The notes under the pieces were generated by a model. It was not told where the DNA came from. It searched no databases and saw nothing but the letters and a program-made list of their open reading frames with translations. Source: an uncultured Clostridia bacterium (GTDB taxonomy: Bacteria > Bacillota > Clostridia > UMGS1883). From it: DNA of 64,000 nucleotides. The position numbers and the translations under genes are program-made. Below, piece after piece: positions 9,462 to 17,091 of this stretch. How positions within the stretch are numbered: position 1 is the stretch's first letter; every line of letters starts with the position of its first letter. Where the stretch lies: assembly GCA_934476455.1 (NCBI GenBank), contig CAKSNY010000006.1, positions 1 to 64,000 of the forward strand, given 5' to 3'.

Positions 9462-11312
9462 ATGAATAAAGATTTTGTGATCTCGGGAGTACATATAGGC
9501 GAACACGGATTTGAGCCGAATGCAATTATAGATGAAATACAAAGTCGTTGTGTGAAAAACAATATGAATTTTGTAACATTAAGAATTGGAAGCCCTGAAG
9601 GAAGAAAACAAATTAAAGAACAGGATTTTTACGATTGGGCAAAATTTTTGTATGAAAATAAGATTTATTTTTTGTTCCTGTATAGTTTGCAATATCCCCC
9701 TAAAGGAGCGGAAAGTGTTTTAAACAGGAAAATAATTTCAAACATTAAACGCATTGCCGGGGAATATTTTTTGGGAGATATGTTGGGTGAAATTGGCAGC
9801 AGTTACGCGTGCAAGTGGCGGGGCTACTACGGAGAACACCTTGAAAAGCTGCCTGTTCAAGGTGTTCGTAATATGGAGGAAGCTAAGAACAATTATCTTG
9901 AAGTTGTTTCAAATTATGTTGCTTTAGATAAAAGTTTAGGCATTGATGATGTAAGTACGGTAGAGGCAACAGCGCTCAACTGTTATAATATGGAGGCAGG
10001 GGTTACACTGCCGATGCTTGAACTTATGTGTGGCAACCCCGAAATTCTTATACCGTTTTTAAGAGGAACTGCAAGGGCATATAATGCAAAGTTGTGGGGA
10101 ACATATATAGCGCATGAGTGGTATGGGGGCATGCATCATGAGGATGTATTGAAACAAAAAAGATTGTCTTTGGCATATAAATATGCATATTTATCGGGAT
10201 CAAATGTTTTTTGCCTTGAAAGCGGTGACGAGGCAATATCATCATTCGGATATCGCTACGACAAAGACAGCCATATTTGTAAGAATTATCAAAACGTATC
10301 AAAGGATTTTGCTGAATTTATAAAATCCGATTGCAGACCGGTCGGCGGGCCAAAGGTGAAAATTGCCTTTGTGCAGGGAAACCTTGATGCATGGGGAGGA
10401 TGGGGCGGAAGCTCCGTCTGGAGTCAATTCGACAGCGAGGAATGGGGCTATTCTTATCCTGAGCACAGCTGGCGTATTTTAGACGAGATTGGAACCAAAA
10501 GAAATTGGAGCGATGTAGCAAACTATGGCGAATATGATTTCTCCGCAGTGCCCGCATACGGTCAGTACGATGTTATTCCTGCGTGCTCAAGCGTAGAAAC
10601 TATGCAAAAATATGATTATATAATTTTTGTCGGTTTCAATGCTATGACAGATGAAATATATAAAAACTTGTGCGGATATGTCAAAGGCGGCGGAACATTA
10701 TTTATTACAGCTGCACACCTAAACACAAATACAGTGCGCAATAACCGGATTCGCTTTATCAATGATGGAAATGTTGATGAATTATTTGGCTGCAAATTGC
10801 TAAAACCATTTTCTGTAAACAAAGGTATAAAATTTACAAAGACAAGTCTTGTAAAATCATTAAAGTATCCTTTTACAAAAAATCTTTCCTGTGACCCTAT
10901 TCTGTCGGCAGGTTTTGCAAGGTATGCCGAATCCGTTGCAACATCGGGGCAGGTAACTGCAATATTAAGCGATGAACTTTTAGATACTGTGAAAAATCCT
11001 TCGGCGGCAATAATTGAAAACAAATTCGGAGATGGCACTGCAATACTGCTAACTTCGTGCGATTATCCCGGACATAACGGAATTTACCCAATATATCGTA
11101 CAATTGTCAGAGAAGTCATTTCATCAAGCCAAAGGAATTGCGACATAAAAGTTTTTGCAACCGATAGGGTCAGATATGCAGTGTATGATAACAAGCTATA
11201 TCTTTTGAATACTGATTACGACTTGTCAGCAGTGGTAAATATTATGCTAAAAAACGATAAAAAGGTAGTGATGTTACAACCGTTGGAATTAAAAAGCATT
11301 TGTGTAGATTAA
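9462..11312 (+). CDS. Putative glycoside hydrolase with C-terminal glutamine-amidotransferase-like (beta-galactosidase trimerisation-like) domain
   Basis: A 616-residue protein. The ATG at 9462 is chosen because an 'aggaaagg' RBS lies just upstream; an in-frame upstream start at 9429 would overlap the previous gene without RBS. The N-terminal half looks like a TIM barrel (VSGVHIGEHG start, strands FVTLRIGS, YFLFLYSLQ, LWGTYIAHEWYGG). Residues about 375-480 (YDYIIFVGFNAMTDEIYKNL, YVKGGGTLFITAAH) match the class I amidotransferase-like fold used as the trimerisation domain of GH42-type enzymes. A short C-terminal sandwich follows. Candidate acids include Glu in AHEWYGG and LESGDEA. I cannot assign a GH family. 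It ends the operon; a strong terminator follows. Confidence 0.55.
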   Translation: MNKDFVISGVHIGEHGFEPNAIIDEIQSRCVKNNMNFVTLRIGSPEGRKQIKEQDFYDWAKFLYENKIYFLFLYSLQYPPKGAESVLNRKIISNIKRIAGEYFLGDMLGEIGSSYACKWRGYYGEHLEKLPVQGVRNMEEAKNNYLEVVSNYVALDKSLGIDDVSTVEATALNCYNMEAGVTLPMLELMCGNPEILIPFLRGTARAYNAKLWGTYIAHEWYGGMHHEDVLKQKRLSLAYKYAYLSGSNVFCLESGDEAISSFGYRYDKDSHICKNYQNVSKDFAEFIKSDCRPVGGPKVKIAFVQGNLDAWGGWGGSSVWSQFDSEEWGYSYPEHSWRILDEIGTKRNWSDVANYGEYDFSAVPAYGQYDVIPACSSVETMQKYDYIIFVGFNAMTDEIYKNLCGYVKGGGTLFITAAHLNTNTVRNNRIRFINDGNVDELFGCKLLKPFSVNKGIKFTKTSLVKSLKYPFTKNLSCDPILSAGFARYAESVATSGQVTAILSDELLDTVKNPSAAIIENKFGDGTAILLTSCDYPGHNGIYPIYRTIVREVISSSQRNCDIKVFATDRVRYAVYDNKLYLLNTDYDLSAVVNIMLKNDKKVVMLQPLELKSICVD

Positions 11313-11372
11313 AACTTAACAAAGCACAATCAGACGAACGCTTGTAGTTGGCGAAGACAGTGTATTTTTTAT

Positions 11373-11414
11373 CCGTCAAATAAAAAGCCGTGGCTTTTTA
11401 TTTGACGGTTTTTT
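11373..11414 (+). terminator. Rho-independent terminator after the first glycan operon
   Basis: A perfect inverted repeat with 17-base arms (11373-11389 and 11392-11408) is followed by a run of T on the + strand. It ends the operon that closes at 11312. Confidence 0.9.
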
Positions 11415-11415
11415 G

Positions 11416-11440
11416 AACTGTTGCAAAATTTGCAACAGTT
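11416..11440. repeat. Perfect 25-base inverted repeat at the edge of the MBG remnant
   Basis: Arms of 12 bases (11416-11427 and 11429-11440) surround one central A. There is no T run after it, so it is a poor terminator. It begins two bases after the T run of the preceding terminator and may mark a junction. Confidence 0.7.
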
Positions 11441-11634
11441 AATGTCGGGAAATATGATATTACCGCAGTTTTGGGAGCATACAAAAATGATAAACTTAAC
11501 TTTAATGTTGACGGCATGGGCGAGCTTACAGTTACAAAAGCACCTTTAACTGTTAAGGTGAAAGCGGTCTTGCATCTGAAAATTACGATATAAATTACAC
11601 AAACGGAAACGTAACAATTACACCATTAAATTAA
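11417..11634 (+). pseudogene. Frameshifted remnant of an MBG-domain surface protein
   Basis: Translation from 11417 in one frame gives an MBG-like strand pattern (VNVGKYDITAVLGAYKND, then GELTVTKAPLTVKVK). The frame then breaks and the domain continues in another frame from about 11563 (SGLASENYDINYTNGN, VTITPLN, stop at 11634). MBG repeats end in 'ENYDITYVNGTLTIT'-like strands and occur in large secreted adhesin-like proteins. No start codon or signal peptide is present, so this is the decayed C-terminal end of a larger gene, probably left after a deletion. A perfect 12-base-arm inverted repeat (11416-11440) overlaps its beginning. Confidence 0.7.
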
Positions 11635-11671
11635 AAAGGACACAGAGTTTCATTTTCTGTGTCCTTTTTAA
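11631..11671. terminator. Bidirectional hairpin terminator after the MBG remnant
   Basis: Perfect 15-base arms (11631-11645 and 11657-11671) start with A-rich and end with T-rich sequence, so the hairpin can act in both directions. The stop codon of the MBG remnant (11632-11634) lies inside the left arm. Confidence 0.85.
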
Positions 11672-11709
11672 TTTGCGGCAATTTAATAATTTGTAATAGT
11701 GTACTTGCT

Positions 11710-11730
11710 GCAATACATAAAATGTATTGC
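11710..11730. promoter_or_regulatory. Short palindrome just upstream of the 58-residue gene
   Basis: Nine-base arms gcaatacat / atgtattgc are separated by AAA and end four bases before the RBS (aaggggag, 11734-11741). The position suits an operator or a translation-control hairpin for the small gene that precedes the serine recombinase. Confidence 0.45.
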
Positions 11731-11750
11731 TGAAAAGGGGAGATTTTGTT

Positions 11751-11927
11751 ATGAACAACATTGGCGCATATAATACCGGTGAAACCGATAAAATATCTTT
11801 AAACAAAATGAATTTTGATGTTATCAATCTGTACCCAAGGTATAGCTGCGTTAATGCCGAAACCGTAAAATCCGAAATTGAAACAAAGCTGTTTAACATT
11901 TTCAAGACCTACGAAAACAAGCCATAA
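11751..11927 (+). CDS. Small hypothetical protein upstream of serine recombinase
   Basis: A 58-residue protein starting at ATG 11751 behind a strong RBS (aaggggag). It has a polar N-terminal half (MNNIGAYNTGETDK) and a helical C-terminal half (AETVKSEIETKLFNIF). I do not recognise a family. It lies 68 bases before the recombinase on the same strand, under its own RBS and next to a small palindrome, so it may be a co-transferred accessory such as a directionality or regulatory factor. That role is inference from position only. Confidence 0.55.
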   Translation: MNNIGAYNTGETDKISLNKMNFDVINLYPRYSCVNAETVKSEIETKLFNIFKTYENKP

Positions 11928-11995
11928 AAAAAGCTTTTCGGCGCGTTTATAATATAAGCGTTTTGTATATCATAACACAGTTACGGAGGCGCGCA

Positions 11996-13507
11996 ATGTT
12001 TGACGCTATATACACAAGGCAATCTGTTGACAAAACGGATAGTATTTCTATTGAAAGCCAACTTGAGTTTTGCAAATATGAAACAAGAGGAAATTCGTAT
12101 AAGGTCTACTCCGACAAGGGTTACAGCGGAAAAAATACCAACAGACCCGCTTTTGAAAAAATGCTTGAAGCTGTAAAAGCAGGGGAGATTTCAAGGGTTA
12201 TTGTGTATAAGTTAGACCGTATAAGCCGTTCTATATTGGATTTTGCAAATATGATGGAGGTATTTTCCGAGTATAATGTTGAATTTGTTTCATCAACCGA
12301 ACGTTTTGATACCTCCACGCCTATAGGACGTGCAATGCTGAATATTTGCATTGTGTTTGCGCAGCTTGAGCGGGAAACAATACAAAAGCGCGTTGCAGAT
12401 GCGTATTATTCAAGAAGTAAGCGCGGCTTTTATATGGGCGGGCGTATTCCTTACGGCTTCAAGAAAACAAAAACTACAATAGATGGAATAAAAACGTCAA
12501 TGTATGTTTCTGTTCCCGAAGAGGCGGAGCATATAAAGAAGATGTACTTTTTGTATGCAAACGACTGCAATTCCCTCGGCGATATTATAAAATACTTCAA
12601 TGAAAACGGCATTAAACACCTAAGGGGCGGCAAATGGACGGCGGGGCGCTTAAGCGAAATGCTGCGAAATCCGATTTATGTTATGGCAGATGCCGACGTC
12701 TATGATTTTTTTAAAGCACAAGGCGCCGATGTAATAAACCCCGTTTCCGAATATACGGGATATAACGCTTGTTACTTGTATCAGGGAACAGCTTCAAAAA
12801 CGCGCAAGAACGCTGATTTAACGGATAAAGAGGTTGTACTTGCACCGCACATGGGTATTGTTCCGTCCGATGATTGGCTTAAATGCCAAACGCGCTGCCT
12901 TAACAATCGGCAATCCACAAAAGCGGGCAAGGCTGTGTCGTCCTGGTTGGTCGGAAAAATTAAATGCGGAAAATGCGGTTACGCTTTAACCACGGTTAAG
13001 GCAAATACAAAATGGCACAGATATTTTGTATGCTCTTTATCGCTTTCCACCAAAAAGGAAAGCTGCCCGGGTACGGGCGGTACGGTTTATGCGGATGTGC
13101 TGGAGGAATATATGCTAAACGCCGTAAGAAAAAAGCTATCGGAATTTGAAACGCTGTCTTCAAAAAAGAAAAAACAGCATACACCTAAAATCAACCAAAA
13201 CAAGATTAAAATGTCGGAAATTGAAAACGAAATAAACAGCTTACTTTCAAAAGTTGCCGGCGCCAATGAAACGGTAATACAATATTTAAATGAACGTATA
13301 GTAAATTTAGACGCGGAATTAAAAAAGCTTCGGGAAGAAAATTTATTACCGAAGTGCAATCAAATAAAACAAGGCTGCGAGGTTATTTCCTCACACGTTA
13401 AGAATTGGGATAATATCAGTTTTGAGGATAAAAAGGCAGTTATAAACACGCTTGTAAAGGTTATATATATTGCAGACGGAAAGATAGAAATAGTATGGTA
13501 TATATAA
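11996..13507 (+). CDS. Large serine recombinase (resolvase/invertase superfamily)
   Basis: A 503-residue protein starting at ATG 11996 behind 'acggaggc'. The N-terminal catalytic domain carries the nucleophilic serine in YTRQSVDK, the arginine motif YKLDRISRS, and the typical QLERETIQKRV helix. A recombinase domain follows (RIPYGFKK, NPIYVMADADVYDFF), then a Cys-rich zinc ribbon near residues 320-360 (KCGKCGYAL...CSLSL...CPGTGG) and a C-terminal coiled coil (IENEINSLLSKV). This is the full layout of integrases/transposases that insert phages and mobile elements by serine chemistry. No phage or conjugation genes surround it, so the element is minimal or decayed. The AT-rich motif tataat at 11948-11953 could serve as its -10 box. 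Confidence 0.95.
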   Translation: MFDAIYTRQSVDKTDSISIESQLEFCKYETRGNSYKVYSDKGYSGKNTNRPAFEKMLEAVKAGEISRVIVYKLDRISRSILDFANMMEVFSEYNVEFVSSTERFDTSTPIGRAMLNICIVFAQLERETIQKRVADAYYSRSKRGFYMGGRIPYGFKKTKTTIDGIKTSMYVSVPEEAEHIKKMYFLYANDCNSLGDIIKYFNENGIKHLRGGKWTAGRLSEMLRNPIYVMADADVYDFFKAQGADVINPVSEYTGYNACYLYQGTASKTRKNADLTDKEVVLAPHMGIVPSDDWLKCQTRCLNNRQSTKAGKAVSSWLVGKIKCGKCGYALTTVKANTKWHRYFVCSLSLSTKKESCPGTGGTVYADVLEEYMLNAVRKKLSEFETLSSKKKKQHTPKINQNKIKMSEIENEINSLLSKVAGANETVIQYLNERIVNLDAELKKLREENLLPKCNQIKQGCEVISSHVKNWDNISFEDKKAVINTLVKVIYIADGKIEIVWYI

Positions 13508-13591
13508 GTTTTTTTTACTTGTATCTTTACGCTTCGGTGAAGCACTTCGCACAGTGCAGGATATGTCGGACAAAAAATACTATTAAACCGT

Positions 13592-13635
13592 AAAAATACT
13601 GCCGGGCAATTTTACAGCTGCCCGGCAGTATTTTT
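13592..13635. terminator. Bidirectional hairpin terminator after the serine recombinase
   Basis: Perfect 17-base arms (13592-13608 and 13619-13635) with A-rich left and T-rich right ends. It separates the recombinase from the hydrolase at 13738. Confidence 0.9.
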
Positions 13636-13737
13636 GTTTGCAGACAAAAATACAGGTTAATTTTATAAAAACATCTTGATTTTTAGCTGTATTCGGTATA
13701 CAATTCAAGTAGAAATTTAAAGGGGAGATGTCGGAAA

Positions 13738-15210
13738 ATGGAATATTCAACGCCGGAAAAACAGGGGATTTCGTCCGAAGATATTTTAGAATACATAAAA
13801 ACACTTGAAAATGCACGTCTTGCTACGCACGACCTTCTTATTATGCGCGGCGGAAAGCTGATTTATGAAGGTTACTGGAAGCCGTTTACGCCTGATTTTA
13901 AACATAGGATGTATTCGGTAACAAAAAGCTTTGTGGCTATAGCTATCGGATTTTTGGAGCAGGAGGGAAAGCTTTCTCTTGACGACAAAATTTCAAAATA
14001 TTATGAGGAAGAATTAAGAAATCAGCCTGATATGAATATGCATAATCAGACAATCCGCCATATGCTTATGATGAGTACGGCAAAGGTTGAAAGAAGTTGG
14101 TTTGCCGCAAAACCGGAGGACCGTGTAAAGTTTTACTTTGAAAACGATAAAAAAGAGTCGCGCCCGTCAGGCACACTGTTTCAGTATGACAGCACAGGCT
14201 CGTTTGTTTTGGGCGCGCTTGCCGAAAAGCTTAGCGGGATGTCACTTAAGGACTATTTGTACAGCAGATTGTTTGAAAAAATCGGCGTTTCTAAGGAGAC
14301 GTACTTTTTACAATGCCCAGGCGGATACTCCTGGGGAGATTCTGCGCTTTTGTGTACCCCGCGTGATTTAATGCTGGTTGCACAATTTATGATGAATAAA
14401 GGAAAATGGGGCGGGGAACAGATACTTAACGAAAAATTTGTTACGGATGCAACATCGTGTATGATTCCGAATGCGCTTTTAAATGACGACGAATTTGATA
14501 CCCAAGGTTACGGCTATCTTATTTGGAGAACAATAGACAACTCATTTTTCTTTAACGGAATGGGCTGTCAATTTGCGGTATGCGTTCCCGATAAGGATAT
14601 AATTCTTGTTTACAATGCTGACAACCAGGGAAAAACCTATGCAAAAAAGGTTATATTTGAAAACTTTTTTAATTTAATTGTGCGCCGAGCAAAGGAAGCT
14701 CCGCTTCCGGAAAATAAAGAAGGCGAAAATAAACTTTCGGAATATACCTCCGGGCTTAAGCTTATGTCGGTACACGGTGAAAAAACATCACCGCTTACAA
14801 AAGAAATAAGCGAAAAAATGTTCGTATTAGACGAAAACCCGATGGGTATATCAAAAATAAGCTTTACTTTTAACGAAAACGGCGGAGTTATGCGATATAC
14901 AAATGCACAGGGGGATAAGGAACTGCCGTTTTCAATGTGCGAAAATACCTTTACAGAATTTCCGCAGGACGGCTACTCGGATATTTGCGGTACAAAGCCC
15001 GGAAACAAACGCTACAAATGCGCCGTGTCGGCAGCGTGGGAATCACCGCAGCATCTTACAATTAAAGCACAGATAATTGATACATATTTCGGTGTGCTTG
15101 ATATGCACTTCGGATTCAGAGATAATCTGATAGGGATAAGGATGTATAAAGCTGCGGAGGATTTCCTTAATGAATATGAGGGCTTTGCAGGCGGCAGAAT
15201 TTTAAATTAA
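13738..15210 (+). CDS. Serine hydrolase of the class C beta-lactamase/EstB-like family
   Basis: A 490-residue protein with ATG 13738 behind 'aaaggggagatg'. The SxxK motif is Ser60-Val-Thr-Lys63 (YSVTKSF); a Tyr-centred second motif occurs near residue 145 (FQYDSTGS), as in the YxN/YxS motif. A third-motif region is near QGYGYLIWRT. There is no signal peptide or membrane segment, so it is probably cytoplasmic. About 160 residues after the catalytic domain form a beta-rich C-terminal extension. Family members include esterases, D-amino-acid peptidases and amide hydrolases; the substrate cannot be read from the sequence. It stands alone between two terminators. Confidence 0.8.
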   Translation: MEYSTPEKQGISSEDILEYIKTLENARLATHDLLIMRGGKLIYEGYWKPFTPDFKHRMYSVTKSFVAIAIGFLEQEGKLSLDDKISKYYEEELRNQPDMNMHNQTIRHMLMMSTAKVERSWFAAKPEDRVKFYFENDKKESRPSGTLFQYDSTGSFVLGALAEKLSGMSLKDYLYSRLFEKIGVSKETYFLQCPGGYSWGDSALLCTPRDLMLVAQFMMNKGKWGGEQILNEKFVTDATSCMIPNALLNDDEFDTQGYGYLIWRTIDNSFFFNGMGCQFAVCVPDKDIILVYNADNQGKTYAKKVIFENFFNLIVRRAKEAPLPENKEGENKLSEYTSGLKLMSVHGEKTSPLTKEISEKMFVLDENPMGISKISFTFNENGGVMRYTNAQGDKELPFSMCENTFTEFPQDGYSDICGTKPGNKRYKCAVSAAWESPQHLTIKAQIIDTYFGVLDMHFGFRDNLIGIRMYKAAEDFLNEYEGFAGGRILN

Positions 15211-15214
15211 CATA

Positions 15215-15256
15215 AAAAAAGGCACAGTGTTTGTTTATAACGCTTGTGCCTTTTTT
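15215..15256. terminator. Hairpin terminator after the serine hydrolase
   Basis: Arms aaaaaaggcaca (15215-15226) and tgtgcctttttt (15245-15256) pair perfectly and end in a T run. Active on the + strand and possibly also on the other. Confidence 0.85.
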
Positions 15257-15275
15257 GGAATAAAATTCTCGGGTA

Positions 15276-15304
15276 TTGACAAAGAGAGGCAGGTATGATA
15301 AAAT
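15276..15304 (+). promoter_or_regulatory. Sigma-A promoter of the XerC/D-like gene
   Basis: TTGACA at 15276-15281 and TAAAAT at 15299-15304, separated by 17 bases. Transcription should begin near 15311, giving a leader of about 100 bases. Confidence 0.8.
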
Positions 15305-15311
15305 ATATCTA

Positions 15312-15339
15312 ATTCAACAAAATAAAAATTTTGTTGAAT
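15312..15339. promoter_or_regulatory. Palindrome at the predicted transcription start of the XerC/D-like gene
   Basis: Arms attcaacaaaat (15312-15323) and attttgttgaat (15328-15339) are perfect, with a four-base loop. It lies right after the -10 box, so it is either a repressor operator or a 5' stem-loop on the mRNA. Confidence 0.6.
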
Positions 15340-15407
15340 AGGAAGTAAGAGGATAAGTCTGTCAAAATACATATTAACAAATATTATCAATAATACCTAC
15401 GGAGGCG

Positions 15408-16391
15408 ATTGTTACGGCTGATTTTAAGCTTTTCTACGACATACCGCGCGATGCAAAAAACTTTTTAAGCTATCTTTCAAATATTAAAGGAAAATCCGAA
15501 TCCACTGTGAATGAATATTATTACGACCTGCGCACCTTTTTCCGATTTATGAAATGTCATCGCTCTATGGCATCCTTTGATGATTTTGAAAAAATCGAAT
15601 GCGGAGATATTGACACGGACTTTATTCGCGGTATTACCCTTGATGATATGTACGAATATCTTATGTATGCAAACAGTGACCGTGACAACAATGCAAACGC
15701 ACGCGCAAGAAAGGTTTCCTCTTTAAAAAGCTTTTTTAACTATTTATCAACTAAAGCACATCTTCTTCAGGTAAATATCACAAAAGAGCTTGATTCCCCC
15801 AAAATACCGTCAAAGCTTCCGGTGTTTTTATCACTTGATGAAAGCAGGAAATTATTGGAAAATATTGACGGTGAATTTAAAGTACGTGATTATTGCATTA
15901 TTACGCTGTTTCTGAATTGCGGAATGCGGCTGAGCGAGCTTGTAGGGATAAATATATCGGATATACACGGCGACAGGCTGACCGTAACAGGTAAAGGAAA
16001 CAAGCAGCGTACGGTGTATCTTAACGAGGCATGCCGCGCAGCAATACGCCAATATATGGAGGTAAGACCCACCGACAGCGCAAAGGATCGGCGAGCGCTG
16101 TTTTTAAGCAAGCAAAAAACGCGCATCTCCAATAATATGGTATACAAAATGGTTAAAAAAAATCTTGAACGTGCAGGGCTTGATACAAATGTTTATTCCC
16201 CGCACAAGCTAAGGCATACTGCCGCAACGCTTATGTACAAATACGGGAGCGTTGACGTTCGCGCACTTCAGGAAATTTTAGGACACGAGCATTTGTCTAC
16301 AACACAAATTTATACACATATTGATCAGCAGCAGCTGCGTGACGCTATCGATAAAAACCCGCTGGCGCATATTACTTTAAAAAAAGAGTAG
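15408..16391 (+). CDS. XerC/XerD-like tyrosine recombinase with no canonical start codon
   Basis: The frame encodes a complete small tyrosine recombinase: an N-terminal SAM-like domain (DFKLFYDIPRDAKNFLSYLS, then KGKSESTVNEYYYDLRTF) and a catalytic domain with Arg in CGMRLSELV, HKLRH, GHEHL and the nucleophile in TQIYTHI. The frame is open from 15378. The first GTG (15507) would remove the conserved core-binding start, and no ATG, GTG or TTG exists between 15378 and 15507. GGAGG at 15401-15405 points to ATT 15408 or GTT 15411 as the start; I use 15408 (327 residues). Such enzymes resolve chromosome dimers at dif or move elements. The 3' end overlaps thiN by 20 bases on the other strand. Confidence 0.85.
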   Translation: MVTADFKLFYDIPRDAKNFLSYLSNIKGKSESTVNEYYYDLRTFFRFMKCHRSMASFDDFEKIECGDIDTDFIRGITLDDMYEYLMYANSDRDNNANARARKVSSLKSFFNYLSTKAHLLQVNITKELDSPKIPSKLPVFLSLDESRKLLENIDGEFKVRDYCIITLFLNCGMRLSELVGINISDIHGDRLTVTGKGNKQRTVYLNEACRAAIRQYMEVRPTDSAKDRRALFLSKQKTRISNNMVYKMVKKNLERAGLDTNVYSPHKLRHTAATLMYKYGSVDVRALQEILGHEHLSTTQIYTHIDQQQLRDAIDKNPLAHITLKKE

Positions 16392-17031
16392 AAAAACTTT
16401 TTTGTAAGCTGTTATAGCCTTCGTACCACATTATAATAAGGTTTCCGTTTTTAACGCTTATGCGGGCATCGCTTCCGATAAATTCATTACTTACGCCAAG
16501 CGGATAGTCATTTGTAAGTGTAATATTATCGGCAGTGTATTTTAAACCTTTAATCGTAACGCCGTCTGAAACATCGCTTGCCGAAAATACGGATATAAAA
16601 CCTTTTTTTGAAGCAGGAATTGTTATACTGCTGTTTGAAATTGCGGTGACCACCCTTCCCCCGCCGACCAAAAGGGCGCGCCCCCCGTCTTTGGAAATTT
16701 TTGTAAGAAGCTGAAAATTACTGTACAGATGGTCATACCTTCCTCCCATTCCCCCTAAAAGAACGAAGTTTGTATAGCCCAGCAACTTTCCCTTAAAATA
16801 TGCTATATTCATATCGGTATCGTCTTTTTCAGACGGAAATACTGTAGTATTTTGTTCCTTTGGAATATAACCGAGCGAATCAAAATCACCCATAATATAA
16901 TCGGGGGTCAAATTATGTGCGTTTAAAAATTTGTATCCGCCGTCTGCGGCAATTAAAATATCATCATTTGTCGGAAGCGGGCATATATCGTCATTTTCAT
17001 AGTACGCACCGGCAATATAACATATTTTCAA
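16372..17031 (-). CDS. thiN: Thiamine pyrophosphokinase
   Basis: A 219-residue cytoplasmic enzyme that transfers pyrophosphate from ATP to thiamine, giving TPP. Motifs in order: AADGGYKFL near residue 29, GDFDSLG near 48 and the metal-binding DDTDMN near 70, followed by LLGGMGGRYDH. The C-terminal beta domain (NITLTNDYPLGVSNEF) binds thiamine. Length is normal for the family. No TPP riboswitch is visible upstream. It is downstream of the esterase gene on the same strand but separated from it by a hairpin terminator, and its last 20 bases overlap the convergent recombinase gene. Confidence 0.92.
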   Translation of the reverse strand: MKICYIAGAYYENDDICPLPTNDDILIAADGGYKFLNAHNLTPDYIMGDFDSLGYIPKEQNTTVFPSEKDDTDMNIAYFKGKLLGYTNFVLLGGMGGRYDHLYSNFQLLTKISKDGGRALLVGGGRVVTAISNSSITIPASKKGFISVFSASDVSDGVTIKGLKYTADNITLTNDYPLGVSNEFIGSDARISVKNGNLIIMWYEGYNSLQKSFSTLFLK

Positions 17032-17056
17032 AATATAATCACCCTTCCGTTTACTA

Positions 17057-17091
17057 TTAAAGCGAGCCGTTTTTCTTACGGCTCGCTTTAA
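17057..17091. terminator. Hairpin terminator between esterase and thiN
   Basis: Arms ttaaagcgagccgt (17057-17070) and acggctcgctttaa (17078-17091) are perfect. It follows the esterase stop codon directly on the minus strand. Confidence 0.8.

Noticed and set aside
13677..13703. Promoter TTGATT...TATACA before the serine hydrolase
   Set aside because: The spacer is only 15 bases, so I did not list it.
15409..15470. TTG at 15409 as start of the tyrosine recombinase
   Set aside because: It is in a different frame that meets a stop after about 20 codons; the conserved domain is in the ATT frame.
17032..17091. TPP riboswitch in front of thiN
   Set aside because: The 60-base gap holds only a terminator hairpin; no THI-box core is visible.
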